DNA from: Micromonospora inyonensis
Lineage (GTDB): Bacteria; Actinomycetota; Actinomycetes; Mycobacteriales; Micromonosporaceae
Reading direction: 5' to 3'
NCBI RefSeq assembly: GCF_900091415.1
Contig: NZ_FMHU01000002.1
Span: forward strand, 3,224,001-3,288,000
DNA length: 64,000 nt
The notes under the pieces are model-generated. The model was not told the origin of the DNA. It ran no database searches and saw only the letters and a list, made by a program, of their open reading frames with translations. The first letter of the stretch is position 1. Each line of letters begins with the position of its first letter. A program made the position numbers and the translations under genes. Positions 1-8,900 of the stretch are shown here, in pieces.

Positions 1-881
1 GATCCGCCGGCCGGTACGCCCAGCAGGTCGGCCAGCCGGGCGGCGTCCCGCTGCGCCTGGTCGCCACAGCAGTTGTTCATCAGCACGTGCAGCTCGTCGG
101 CCTGTCCGGCCAGCTCGGTCAGCAGTCCCGCCCAGTGCGTGAGCTCGTCCTCGGCGTACGCGTAGCGGAACCTCTCCTGCTTGTCGCCGCTCTCCCAGGC
201 GCTGCTGTGCCCGTGGAACCGGATCATCGCCAGCCCGGCGGTGACGGTCAGGATGGGCGGGACCGACGAGGCGAACCCCTGGGGCATGTCGACGCAGACG
301 AACGTCAGGTCGTGCTCCCGGAGCAGGTCGAGGGTGTCCAGCACGGTGGGCTCGGCGAACCAGGAGTGGTGACGCAGCTCGACGGCGACCCGGTGGGGCC
401 GGCAACGCCCGGCGAGTTCGACGACGCGCCGTTTCGCCGCCTCACCGTGGGCGAACCACGGCGGGAACTGCAACAGCACCGCGCCCAGCCGGTCGGCCCC
501 GGCGAGCGGTGCCAACGCGGCGTGGAACCTCACCCACAGCTCGTCGTACGCCCCGTCCGGCAGGTCGCGGCGCTGCACCTGCCGGCGCGTACCGGCCGGA
601 CGCAGGTCCCGGGGCAGCACGGAGACCGGGGTCGGGTGCCCCGTGAACAGGCTGAACGCCTTGACGTCGAAGGTGAAGCCGTCAGGTGTGGCCGCCGCCC
701 AGCCCTCGGCGGTCTCGGGTGTCGGCACCGCGTAGTAGGACGTGTCCACCTCGACCAGACCGAACCGGCCGGCGTAGTGACCGAGCCGGGCCGCCGGGGT
801 CCGGGCGGTGCGGGGGTACCAGCCGGAGCGCAGCAGCATCTGGTCGGCCCAGGACGACGTACCTACCTTGATCACACCCAT
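1..881 (-). CDS. DUF72 (YecE-like) family protein, 3' end cut by window edge
   Basis: The minus strand reads MGVIKVGTSSWADQMLL from an ATG at 881 and stays open to base 1, giving 293 visible residues. The start VGTSSW, the block SYYAVPTPETAEGWA and FTFDVKAFSLFTGH, and the late RFHGHSS and ...RYAYAEDEL are typical of DUF72 proteins, a TIM-barrel family of unknown enzymatic role. Family members are usually 240-300 residues, so little is missing. A short intergenic space separates it from the divergent DinB-like gene. Family assignment is secure; function is unknown. Confidence 0.85.
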   Translation of the reverse strand, partial: MGVIKVGTSSWADQMLLRSGWYPRTARTPAARLGHYAGRFGLVEVDTSYYAVPTPETAEGWAAATPDGFTFDVKAFSLFTGHPTPVSVLPRDLRPAGTRRQVQRRDLPDGAYDELWVRFHAALAPLAGADRLGAVLLQFPPWFAHGEAAKRRVVELAGRCRPHRVAVELRHHSWFAEPTVLDTLDLLREHDLTFVCVDMPQGFASSVPPILTVTAGLAMIRFHGHSSAWESGDKQERFRYAYAEDELTHWAGLLTELAGQADELHVLMNNCCGDQAQRDAARLADLLGVPAGG

Positions 882-1008
882 GGGACCAGTTCACCCCCGG
901 TGTCCGGATTCGGCAACCGGGGCGTCCCGACCGGGTCGTCCGCCGGGAAAGTGTCGGAGGCACCTCGTAGCGTGACGTCCGCATCGGACGACCCGAGAGG
1001 ACTCCCCC

Positions 1009-1515
1009 ATGACCGTTTCCGACATCCCGGCGACCGGCGAGCGCGCCGACCTCCTCCACTCGCTGACCCTGCACCGTGGCTTCCTCCGGCGCACGGTCGA
1101 CGGGCTCACCGACGAGCAGGCCGCCCGCCGCACGACGGTCAGCGAGCTGTGTCTCGGCGGCCTGGTCAAGCACGTCGCCGGGGTCGAGGAACGGTGGCTG
1201 CGCTTCGTGGTCGAGGGTCCGGCCGCGATGCACGCCGATCCGGACGCCTGGGCGACGCAGTTCCGCATGGTCGACGGGGAGACCCTGGCCGGTCTCCTCG
1301 ACCGGTACGCCGAGGTCGCACGTCGCACCGACGAGCTGCTGGCCACCGTCGACCTCGACGTCTCCCGTCCGCTGCCGTCGGCGCCCTGGTTCGAGCCGGG
1401 CGCCCGCTGGTCGGTACGGCGGGTGGTGCTGCACGTCATCGCCGAGACGGCCCAGCACGCCGGGCACGCGGACATCATCCGGGAGGCGCTCGACGGGCAG
1501 AAGACCATGGGCTGA
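1009..1515 (+). CDS. DinB/DUF664 superfamily protein (mycothiol transferase-like)
   Basis: This 168-residue four-helix protein carries the DinB-type layout: an early helix LLHSLTLHRGFLRRTV, then LGGLVKHVAGVEERWL near residues 46-61, and a late VVLHVIAETAQHAGHADIIRE. The three histidines of the family metal site (in KHVAG and in HVIAETAQHAGH) are present. Actinomycete members act as mycothiol-dependent S-transferases or are uncharacterised. An AGGA box lies 8-10 nt before the ATG. It is monocistronic and divergent from the DUF72 gene. Confidence 0.85.
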   Translation: MTVSDIPATGERADLLHSLTLHRGFLRRTVDGLTDEQAARRTTVSELCLGGLVKHVAGVEERWLRFVVEGPAAMHADPDAWATQFRMVDGETLAGLLDRYAEVARRTDELLATVDLDVSRPLPSAPWFEPGARWSVRRVVLHVIAETAQHAGHADIIREALDGQKTMG

Positions 1516-1572
1516 CCCGCCCCGACGCCCCGGGCACCTCGGCCCGGGGTCGGTACGGGGGTGGGGGGTGGG

Positions 1573-1833
1573 TCAGGCGCGGGGTGGGCCCTGGTAGTTC
1601 GGTGCGACGTAGACCGGCAGGCGTTCACCGCCGGCACGGGCGTAGCGACGGGTGTACGTCACGTGACCATCGGCTCGGGAGGGCGGGAACCCCTCCGCGA
1701 CGTCACCTGTCCGCTCCGGGGCGAGCGGGACGGTGAAGCTGACCGGGAGCGACCGCAGGGCGGCGGATGCCCGGGCAGGCGTCACCTCGTGACGTTCGTT
1801 GTGCCAGGGACCACCGAGGAAGAGCACCTTCAT
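1573..1833 (-). CDS. small hypothetical protein (86 aa)
   Basis: The product starts MKVLFLGGPWHNERHEV and ends PVYVAPNYQGPPRA. It is a short basic protein with no membrane segment or signal peptide and no motif I can name. Short actinomycete proteins opening with a K-V-x-F-x-G-G-P-x-H/D-x pattern are common and uncharacterised. The ATG at 1833 is preceded by a GGAG box about 14 nt upstream, which is a little far. The upstream in-frame alternative adds residues of unlikely composition. It faces the DinB gene convergently across about 57 bp. Confidence 0.6.
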   Translation of the reverse strand: MKVLFLGGPWHNERHEVTPARASAALRSLPVSFTVPLAPERTGDVAEGFPPSRADGHVTYTRRYARAGGERLPVYVAPNYQGPPRA

Positions 1834-2061
1834 GCCTTCATGTTCTCCTGTCGCAAACTGTGACGCCTCATCCATCGGTCCGTCGACGACTACCGTCCCG
1901 GTTGGACCTTGAGGTGTCGATCCGTCCGTTCTGCCGGTGACCCCAGGGATGATCCCGGACCGGTCCCGACGACCGGGCGGCTGATCCTCCGGTCGGTCAA
2001 CCCGGCAGACCGGCACGTCCCGTGTGACGCCGGACGGTCCGGCGGCGCTGATCGTCACGAG

Positions 2062-2937
2062 ATGACCCCACACCACCAGCACCAGATCGACCGGGACACC
2101 GTCGAGCGCCTGCTCGACGGTGTCGCCGTCGACCGCCGACGGGTGCCCGACGACCTCGTCCGGCTGCTCGAGGCGGTCCGCGCCGCTCCCCTGACGGAGG
2201 AACTGCGCGGCGAACACCTGGCGGTGCGGGCGTTCCACACCACGCGACTGGCACCGGCGCGACGACCGTCGCCGCATCCCGCCCTCCGGGGCACCCTGGC
2301 CCGTCTGCTGGCGGCGAAGACGACCATCGCCGCACTGGCCGTGGTCGCGACCGGCGGCATGGCCCTCGCCACGGTACAGGGTGTGGTGCCCAATCCGCTG
2401 CGTCCGGCACCGCCGGCGACGACCGCCTCCACGGACGGACCGTCCCCCGGCGACGACCCGGGCCGCGTCCGGACGTCACCCACCGGCAAGCCGCCGGCGC
2501 CGGAGCTGGTCGAGTCGTGCCGGGCCTGGCGGGACGCGCGCGCCACGGACCCGGAGCGGACGCTGCGGAACCCGACGTTCGCCCCGCTGGTCCGGGCCGC
2601 CGGTGGGCGGGACGGAATCGACGCCTGGTGCGACACGGTGCTGGGCGGCAGCGGGACGCCGGGACCCCCGTCCGGCAGGCCGACCACCGGTCCCGGCGCT
2701 CCGGCATCCGGTCGGCCCCACCCGTCGCCCTCGCTCCCGGCGGCCCCGACCACACGCCCAGCGGTCCGGTCGACGAGGCCGACCAGGCAACCGGTGGTGC
2801 CCACCCCGCTGCCGGCGGTGTCCACCCCGCCGACGGACGACCTCCCGGGCCGGCCCGGCCACACGACCGGCCCGCCCACCCCGGTGGACGCCCTGCCGGA
2901 GCCCACCGGGGCGGACGGGGACACCGCTCGCCGGTGA
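2062..2937 (+). CDS. single-pass membrane protein with Pro/Thr-rich extracytoplasmic tail
   Basis: Of several possible starts I chose the ATG at 2062 (MTPHHQHQIDRDTVERLLDG). It gives an N-terminal charged region resembling the cytoplasmic part of anti-sigma-like proteins, one transmembrane helix around residues 95-117 (TTIAALAVVATGGMALATVQ), a C-containing block of about 50 residues (ESCRAWRDARATDP...WCDTVLGG), and a long low-complexity Pro/Thr/Arg tail. The 291-residue layout is common in Micromonosporaceae hypothetical proteins encoded near ECF sigma factors, but no sigma factor gene is adjacent here. Function is unknown. Confidence 0.65.
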   Translation: MTPHHQHQIDRDTVERLLDGVAVDRRRVPDDLVRLLEAVRAAPLTEELRGEHLAVRAFHTTRLAPARRPSPHPALRGTLARLLAAKTTIAALAVVATGGMALATVQGVVPNPLRPAPPATTASTDGPSPGDDPGRVRTSPTGKPPAPELVESCRAWRDARATDPERTLRNPTFAPLVRAAGGRDGIDAWCDTVLGGSGTPGPPSGRPTTGPGAPASGRPHPSPSLPAAPTTRPAVRSTRPTRQPVVPTPLPAVSTPPTDDLPGRPGHTTGPPTPVDALPEPTGADGDTARR

Positions 2938-2968
2938 CGGGCCCGGGAAGGACTGTTGACGTGCGCGG

Positions 2969-3145
2969 ATGACTCTGCGGCGTGGGCCGGCGGCGGTGGT
3001 CCTCCGGCTGCTGGTCGTCGGCTGCGTACTGGCCGGGATCGTGTTCACCGCCGTCGGTCCGGCCACGGTGACCGGCCTGCTGCCGTACTTCACCATCCAG
3101 AGCAACCTCGCGGTCGGACTGCTCGCCGGCTGTGCCGCCAGCGGA
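2969..3145 (+). pseudogene. N-terminal remnant of a Pr6Pr-type membrane protein
   Basis: From the ATG at 2969 the frame gives two hydrophobic stretches followed by LLPYFTIQSNLAVGLLAG. That matches the conserved start of Pr6Pr family integral membrane proteins, which normally have about six helices and 200 residues. After roughly 57 residues the similarity stops and the frame runs into unrelated, Pro/Gly/Arg-rich translation. No further Pr6Pr-like helices appear in the other frames before the next gene at 3256. It therefore looks like a 3'-deleted remnant with its ribosome binding region (GGAAGGA) still present. Confidence 0.65.
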
Positions 3146-3255
3146 CCGGCTCCGAACCGGACAGCGGGGATACCCGGGACGAAGGGCGACGACCATGCGT
3201 ACCACTGCGGGACGGGCGGTGATCGTGCCCTGACCGCCTGCCCTAGGGTGGGCCG

Positions 3256-3771
3256 GTGGTCGCCGCGCTGGAGTTGTATCTCGACACCGACGCCGCCCGG
3301 CGGATCCGGGTGCTGTGGGAGGCGTTGGAGGCGGAGGGGGTGCAGAGCCTCCGGTACCTGCTCGACCAGCGCCACCGGCCGCACGTCTCCCTGGCGGTGG
3401 CGCCCCGCCTGGACCCGGAACGGGTCGTCGGGGCACTGGCCGGGATGACGGTGGCCGCGCCGCTGCGGATGTCCTTCCTGCACGCCGGGCAGTTCGTCGG
3501 ACGGGTGCTCTGGCTCGGCCCGACGCCGACGGCGGAACTGCTCGCCCACCACGCCGAGGTGCACGCCCGGCTCACCCGGGCCGGGGTGGGCCTCTCCGAG
3601 CACTACCAGCCGGACCGTTGGGTGCCGCACTGCACGCTCTCGATGCGGGTGCCCAACGCGCTGATGGCTGCCGCCGTCCGCCGCTGCCTGGAGGTGCTGC
3701 CGATCGAGGCCCGGGTGGTCGGCGCGGCGGTGACCGACCATGCCCGGGGCATCGCCCACCCCCTGTCCTGA
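3256..3771 (+). CDS. 2'-5' RNA ligase / cyclic phosphodiesterase superfamily protein
   Basis: The 171-residue product contains the two HxS/T signatures of the 2H phosphoesterase fold: RPHVSLAV near residue 36 and PHCTLSM near residue 121. Spacing and length fit the family (LigT-like, 2'-5' RNA ligase or cyclic phosphodiesterase). The GTG at 3256 is the only reasonable start close to the first beta strand (VVAALELYLDTDA). Substrate cannot be told from sequence. It lies just after the Pr6Pr remnant and convergent to the MazF-like gene. Confidence 0.8.
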   Translation: MVAALELYLDTDAARRIRVLWEALEAEGVQSLRYLLDQRHRPHVSLAVAPRLDPERVVGALAGMTVAAPLRMSFLHAGQFVGRVLWLGPTPTAELLAHHAEVHARLTRAGVGLSEHYQPDRWVPHCTLSMRVPNALMAAAVRRCLEVLPIEARVVGAAVTDHARGIAHPLS

Positions 3772-3817
3772 CCGTCTCCACGCCGGTCCGGGTCGGCGGG
3801 GGCGGATGACGGCGGGC

Positions 3818-4303
3818 TCAGGTCCAGCCGTACTCCGCCCGCAGGACCGCGGCGACCCGGTCGAACCGGGTCCGGTCCAGCACCGCCCCCTCCCGCCGGA
3901 TGCCGTCCTCCCGCATGGTGAGCACCCGGTCGAGCCGTACCCAGCTCGGCCGGGTGTCCCGGTCCCACGCGCCCGGACCGAGGGGGAACCAGTGGCGCTG
4001 GCCGTCGCGGTCGCTCTGGCTGGAGAGCATGAGCCCGAAGAGGGTGCGGCTCTCCCGGCCGACCACCAGCACCGGCCGGTCCTTGCCCTGGCGGGGATCG
4101 TCCTCGTAGGCCACCCAGGTCCAGACGATCTCGCCCGGGTCCGCCCGACCGTCCGGTTCGGGCGCGTACACGAGGTGCCGGCGACGCAGGGCTGCCGCCT
4201 GGCGCCCTCGGGCGACCTGGGCGGGGATGTGCGCCGGGGTGCCGGCACCGCTCCGGACGACCCGACCGACCCGTGCCGCCATGCTTCTGAAGAGTCCCGC
4301 CAC
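3818..4303 (-). CDS. PemK/MazF-like endoribonuclease-fold protein, no antitoxin gene beside it
   Basis: The 161-residue product has the PemK/MazF core GEIVWTWVAYEDDPRQGKDRP followed by VLVVGRES, then the WVRLDRVLTM segment that precedes the usual last strand. MazF-like toxins cut RNA at short sites. The start is uncertain: GTG 4303 (VAGLFRSMAARVG) is chosen, and a GTG at 4351 would add 16 residues. No small DNA-binding antitoxin gene overlaps or precedes it, so this may be one of the many solitary actinomycete PemK-like proteins rather than a toxin module. Confidence 0.75.
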   Translation of the reverse strand: MAGLFRSMAARVGRVVRSGAGTPAHIPAQVARGRQAAALRRRHLVYAPEPDGRADPGEIVWTWVAYEDDPRQGKDRPVLVVGRESRTLFGLMLSSQSDRDGQRHWFPLGPGAWDRDTRPSWVRLDRVLTMREDGIRREGAVLDRTRFDRVAAVLRAEYGWT

Positions 4304-4393
4304 GGCCGGAAGCCTAGCCGCCGGCCACCAACCCCGCTGGCTGGCGACCACGCCGTCGGCGGGAACACCCGGCGCGGACCGGGGTCGTCGGCG

Positions 4394-5449
4394 TCAGGGG
4401 GTCACCAGGTAGTTCCAGGAAGCCGGTCCGGGCGGCGGGGGGATCAGCGCGGGGCCGGCCCCGTCCCGCGACTCGGCGAGCACCCGCATCTCCACCTCGT
4501 GCCGCGCCGGTACGGAACCGGGGAGGCGGAGCAGGACGTTCGAGCGGACCTGGTCCTCCCCCCGGTTCCAGCGCATGGTGTTCGAGGGCAGGTGGCACAC
4601 GGTGATCGTGACCCCGATCCGCGCCGCGAAGCGGGCCAGCCCGGACCGCCAGGACCGCCCGCCCCCACCGGCGGAGTCCGCGACGATCAGCAGCTGGCGG
4701 GCCTGCTGGCTGGACTCCGCCCACCAGCCGCTGACGGTGGCCAGCGCCACCGCCCAGGTGTCCCGGTCGACGGGTTGGTCGGTCCAGTCGCCCTCGTCGG
4801 CGGGACCGGCCGCGCCCGGGTCGGCCGACGGGGTGTCGGCGACCGCGGGCCCGCCGGCACCGACCGCTTCCGACCGTTGCCGACGGCGCAGGCTGAGCAC
4901 GATCACCGGCTGTCCGGCGCGGACGCACCGTTGCACGTGGTCGTTGACCCGGTGGAACTGGGCGTCCCGGTCGAGTTGCTGCCCGGCGAGCAGCGGACGG
5001 GAACTCGTCGACAGGCGGAAACCGGCCTCCCGCAGCAGCCGGCTCACCGACCAGGCCGAGACCTGGTGCCCCAGCCCGGCCAGTTCCTCGGCGAGCCGCC
5101 GGGTCGAGCGGGTGGTCCAGTGGAGCACCGGACTCGGTTGGTGGCGGGGTTCCATCAGCCCGAGCAGGTCGGTCATCAGGCCGGGATCGGTCTCGGTGAG
5201 TCGCTTCCGCCCCCCGCCCGGACGCCGTACGCGTGCCGGCCGCGTCCCAGGAGACTCAAGCTCCTCGATCCCCTTCGAGACGGTGCTCGGATGCACGCCG
5301 GCGGCGAGTGCGATCCGGCTGATCCCACCCCGCCCCAACGACCGGGCGCGGGCGGCGAGCACCAACCGGCGCTGCCGCTCGTCGAGATGCGGTTCGAGCA
5401 TTCGGAACTCTTCGGCAAAACCCTTTACGCCATCCCCGTTCGTCCCCAT
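4394..5449 (-). CDS. ISAzo13-type transposase relative with altered catalytic site
   Basis: The 351-residue product follows the ISAzo13 transposase plan. Residues 17-70 form an HTH region (LEPHLDERQRRLV, LGRGGISRIALAAGVHPSTV), then RPGGGRKRLTE, a second HTH around LGHQVSAWSVSRLLREAGF, and a late LLIVADSAGGGG and VCHLPSNTMRWNRGED block. The region that normally holds the first DDE aspartate before KKK reads VIVLSLRRRQ, so that Asp is absent. The middle is shortened and has a Gly/Pro/Ala-rich insert. No terminal inverted repeats are evident. It stands alone, divergent from the NRPS operon, so it may be a relic or a domesticated DNA-binding protein. Confidence 0.7.
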   Translation of the reverse strand: MGTNGDGVKGFAEEFRMLEPHLDERQRRLVLAARARSLGRGGISRIALAAGVHPSTVSKGIEELESPGTRPARVRRPGGGRKRLTETDPGLMTDLLGLMEPRHQPSPVLHWTTRSTRRLAEELAGLGHQVSAWSVSRLLREAGFRLSTSSRPLLAGQQLDRDAQFHRVNDHVQRCVRAGQPVIVLSLRRRQRSEAVGAGGPAVADTPSADPGAAGPADEGDWTDQPVDRDTWAVALATVSGWWAESSQQARQLLIVADSAGGGGRSWRSGLARFAARIGVTITVCHLPSNTMRWNRGEDQVRSNVLLRLPGSVPARHEVEMRVLAESRDGAGPALIPPPPGPASWNYLVTP

Positions 5450-5939
5450 GACTTGACGAGTATACGCATCTCAAACCATCACACGAGATAGCTTGTGGTG
5501 AATTTCTGCACAGTCTCACACCTATTCTCGCCACCAGCCGCGCACATCACGACGCGGCCGACACCCATCGACACGGGTCGCAGTGCCTCACGCCGGCCCG
5601 ACCCCGCCGACCACCCCGGCTACGCAGCTCTCAGCGCAGGAAGGATGCCGGTAACCCCTCAGCCCGACCGACCGGTGAGCCGAGACGAGCCGGGCCGAAC
5701 CAACCTGGCGCAGCCGCCAACTGCCACGTAGTTATTTCCTCGCGAAACGCGTCTGCTACTCAAGCCACACGCAACCCGAATCGCGCCACCTGCTGTTGCG
5801 GCGGGATCGGTTCAACATGTGGAACCACAAGTGGTGGCGCGAGGAAATAGGTATTTGGCGGCCGCGGGAAGTTCGTGCTACCTCATTGGATCTGCGCGGC
5901 GCGAACTCGGGGGAACACAAGAGCCGGTTGGAGGCGTCA
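5450..5939. promoter_or_regulatory. divergent control region with alternative inverted repeats upstream of the first NRPS
   Basis: This 490-nt stretch has no convincing gene. Its first 70 nt (5450-5520) and the segment 5728-5870 are clearly more AT-rich than the surroundings. Two perfect inverted repeats share one arm. TATTTCCTCGCG at 5733-5744 pairs with CGCGAGGAAATA at 5838-5849. TCGCGCCACC at 5781-5790 pairs with GGTGGCGCGA at 5833-5842. The shared bases 5838-5842 make the two stems mutually exclusive. A GGAGG box at 5930-5934 lies 5 nt before the chosen GTG. Confidence 0.5.
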
Positions 5940-8900
5940 GTGTTGTTCGACCACGACAGACCGAACTGGCCGCTGCTGGGTGCCCAGTCCGGGATCTGGT
6001 ACGCCGAGTCACTGGACTCCACCGGGGCGTCCTGGAGCATCACCGACCGGGTGGACATCCACGGCCCGGTCGACCCCGCCACCATGACCGCCGCCCACCA
6101 CCAGGTGGAACGGGACTGCGAGGCGCTCCGCCTCCGGTTCGCGGTCACCGCCACGGGGCCGGTGCAGCACGTCGACCCGGACGCCTCATCGCCGCTGCAC
6201 CTGGTCGACGTCAGCGCGGAGGCCGACCCGGAAGCGGCGGCGGACGCCTGGATGACCGCCGACATGGCGGCCCCGGTCGACCGGCTCGGCACGGGTCTCT
6301 GCACCACCGCGCTGATCCGGTTGGCTCCGGAACACTTCGTGCTCTACCGCAGGGTGCACCACCTGATGGTCGACGGCTGGAGCATCGCCCAACTGCACCG
6401 CCGGACGGCGGCGACGTACACCGCCCTGATGACCGGACAGGCCCCGCCGCCACCGCCCCCACCGCTGCGGATCCTCGGCGACGGCGAGGCCGCGTACCTC
6501 GCCTCCGACCGGGTGGAACGGGACCGTCGGCACTGGCTGGACCGGCTGGCGGACCGGCCGGAGCCGACCCGGCTCGCCGGACGGCACGGCCGGCGCGGCG
6601 GACCCGTGATCCGTCGCCGGGCCAACCTCGGCGTCGCCCTGACCGAGCGGATGCGGGCCGCCGCCGGGCGGTTCGGGGTCGGCTGGTCGGAATTCGCCGT
6701 CGGGGTCGCGGCAGCCTACGTCGGGCGGATGACCGGCGGGACCGACGTGCTGCTCGGGCTTCCGGTCACCGGCCGGATGAGCCGCGCGGAACGCGACGTG
6801 CCCGGCATGACCACGAACGCCATGCCGCTGCGGGTCCGGATGCCGGCCGGCACCAGCCTGGCCGCCCTCCTCGCCGGGGTGGGCGCGGAGCTGCGGGCCG
6901 GCCTGCTGCACAGCCGCTACCCCGCCGCCATGCTCGGTCGCGACCTGGGCCGGACCGGGCAGGGGCGGCCCTTCTGGGGCGCGGTGGTCAACGTCATGGG
7001 CTCGACCGCCCCACTGCACTTCGCCGGACATCCGGCGACGGTACGCACCCTCTCGCTGCCGGACGTCGACGACGTCTCCCTCGTCTTCTTCCAACTGCCC
7101 GACGGGGACACCGAACTGCTCCTCGACGCCGACTCCGTCGCCCACCCGCCCGCGGAACTCGACGCGCACCTGCGCCGGTTCCTTTTCTTCCTCGAGGCGG
7201 CGACGTCGGCGGAGCCCGGCACCGCGGTCGACGAACTGCCCCTGACCGACGCCGGGGAACGGGAACGCCTTCTCGGCTGGGGCCGGGGGCCGGTGCGGGA
7301 CATCCCGCCGGTCGGCATACACCAACTCGTCGAGCAGTGGGCGGAACGGACCCCGGACGCCCCCGCCCTCGACGACGACGGCACCCCGGTGAGCTTCCGC
7401 GAGCTGGACCGGCGGGCCAACCGGCTGGCCCGGCACCTGGTCGACCGGGGCGTCGGTCCGGGCCAGGTGGTGGCGTTCGCGCTCCCCCGGTCCGCGACGC
7501 TGGTCACCGCCGCGCTGGCGGTGCTGAAGTCCGGCGCGGCCTTCCTCTCCCTCGACCCCGCCTACCCGCTCGCCCGGTTGTCGTTCATGGTCGACGACGC
7601 GGAGCCGAGCCTGCTGCTGCTCTCCGGCGAGACCACGGCGCTCGGCGACCACCTGCCCGTACGGCGGCTGCTCCTCGACGACCCGGAGCTGACCGCGCGA
7701 CTGGCCACTCTCGACGCCGGTCCGCTGTCCGACCGGGAACGGACCCTGCCCACCTCCCCCTGGCAGCCGGCGTACCTGATCTACACCTCCGGATCCACCG
7801 GCACCCCGAAGGGCGTGGTGGTACGCCACCGGGGGGTGGTCAACCTGACCGCGGCCATGGTGGACCGGCTGGGCTCCGGTCCGGGTACCCGGACCCTCCA
7901 GTTCGCCTCCGCCAGCTTCGACGCCTTCGTCGGCGAGATGACACAGTCGGTGCTGAACGGTGGCACCCTCGTCCTCGCCCCGGCCGAGCGGTTGACGCCC
8001 GGCCCCGAGCTGACCCGGCTCATCCGGGAACGGCAGGTCAACGACCTCGTCCTCGCCCCGTCCGTGCTCGACGTGCTGTCCCCGCAGGAGCTTCCCCCGG
8101 GCACCACCGTGTCGATCGTCGGGGAGCTGTCCGCGCCGACGGTGGTCGAACGGTTCGCGCCGGTCTGCCGGCTGATCAACGGGTACGGGCCGACCGAGGC
8201 GACGGTCTCGACCGCGATGAGCGGCCAGCTCACCGGGGACCGGGCCGCCGCCCCGCCGATCGGGACCCCGCTGCGCAACGTCCGGGTCTACCTGCTCGAC
8301 GCGCACCGGCAGCTGGTGCCCATGGGCGCGGTCGGTGAACTGCACATCGGCGGCGCGGGGGTCTCGCTGGGTTACCGGGGCAACCGGGCGCTCACCGAGG
8401 AACGCTTCCTGCCCGACCCGTTCGCCACCGACGACGGCGAGGCGCGGATGTACCGCAGCGGCGACCTGGCCCGGTGGACCGCCGACGGCGAGTTGGTCTT
8501 CGTCGGACGCGACGACGACCAGGTGAAGATCCGTGGCTTCCGGATCGAACTGGGCGAGGTCGAGGCCGCGCTGGTCCGGCAGCCCGGGGTGGTCCGGGCC
8601 GCGGCCACGGTCCGCGACGACGACGCCGGGGGCCGGCAGCTCGTCGGGTACGTGGTGCCGGCCCCGGAGAGCGCGGTCGACCCGGCCCGGATCCGCGCCG
8701 GGCTGGCCGAGGCGCTCCCCGCCCATCTGGTCCCCGGGATCGTGGTGGCGGTCGACGAGCTGCCCCGCACGGCCAGCGGCAAGCTCGACCGGGGGGCCCT
8801 GCCCGACCCGTACGCCGCGACGCGACCGTCGGACGCGACCGGCGGCCAGACGAGCCGGACCGACGCGGAGGAGGTGCTGGCCGCGCTCTTCGCCGAGTTG

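Noticed and set aside
5495..5731. Short open frame on the plus strand in the NRPS leader region.
   Set aside because: The composition is unlike protein, there is no ribosome binding site, and it overlaps the AT-rich divergent promoter region.
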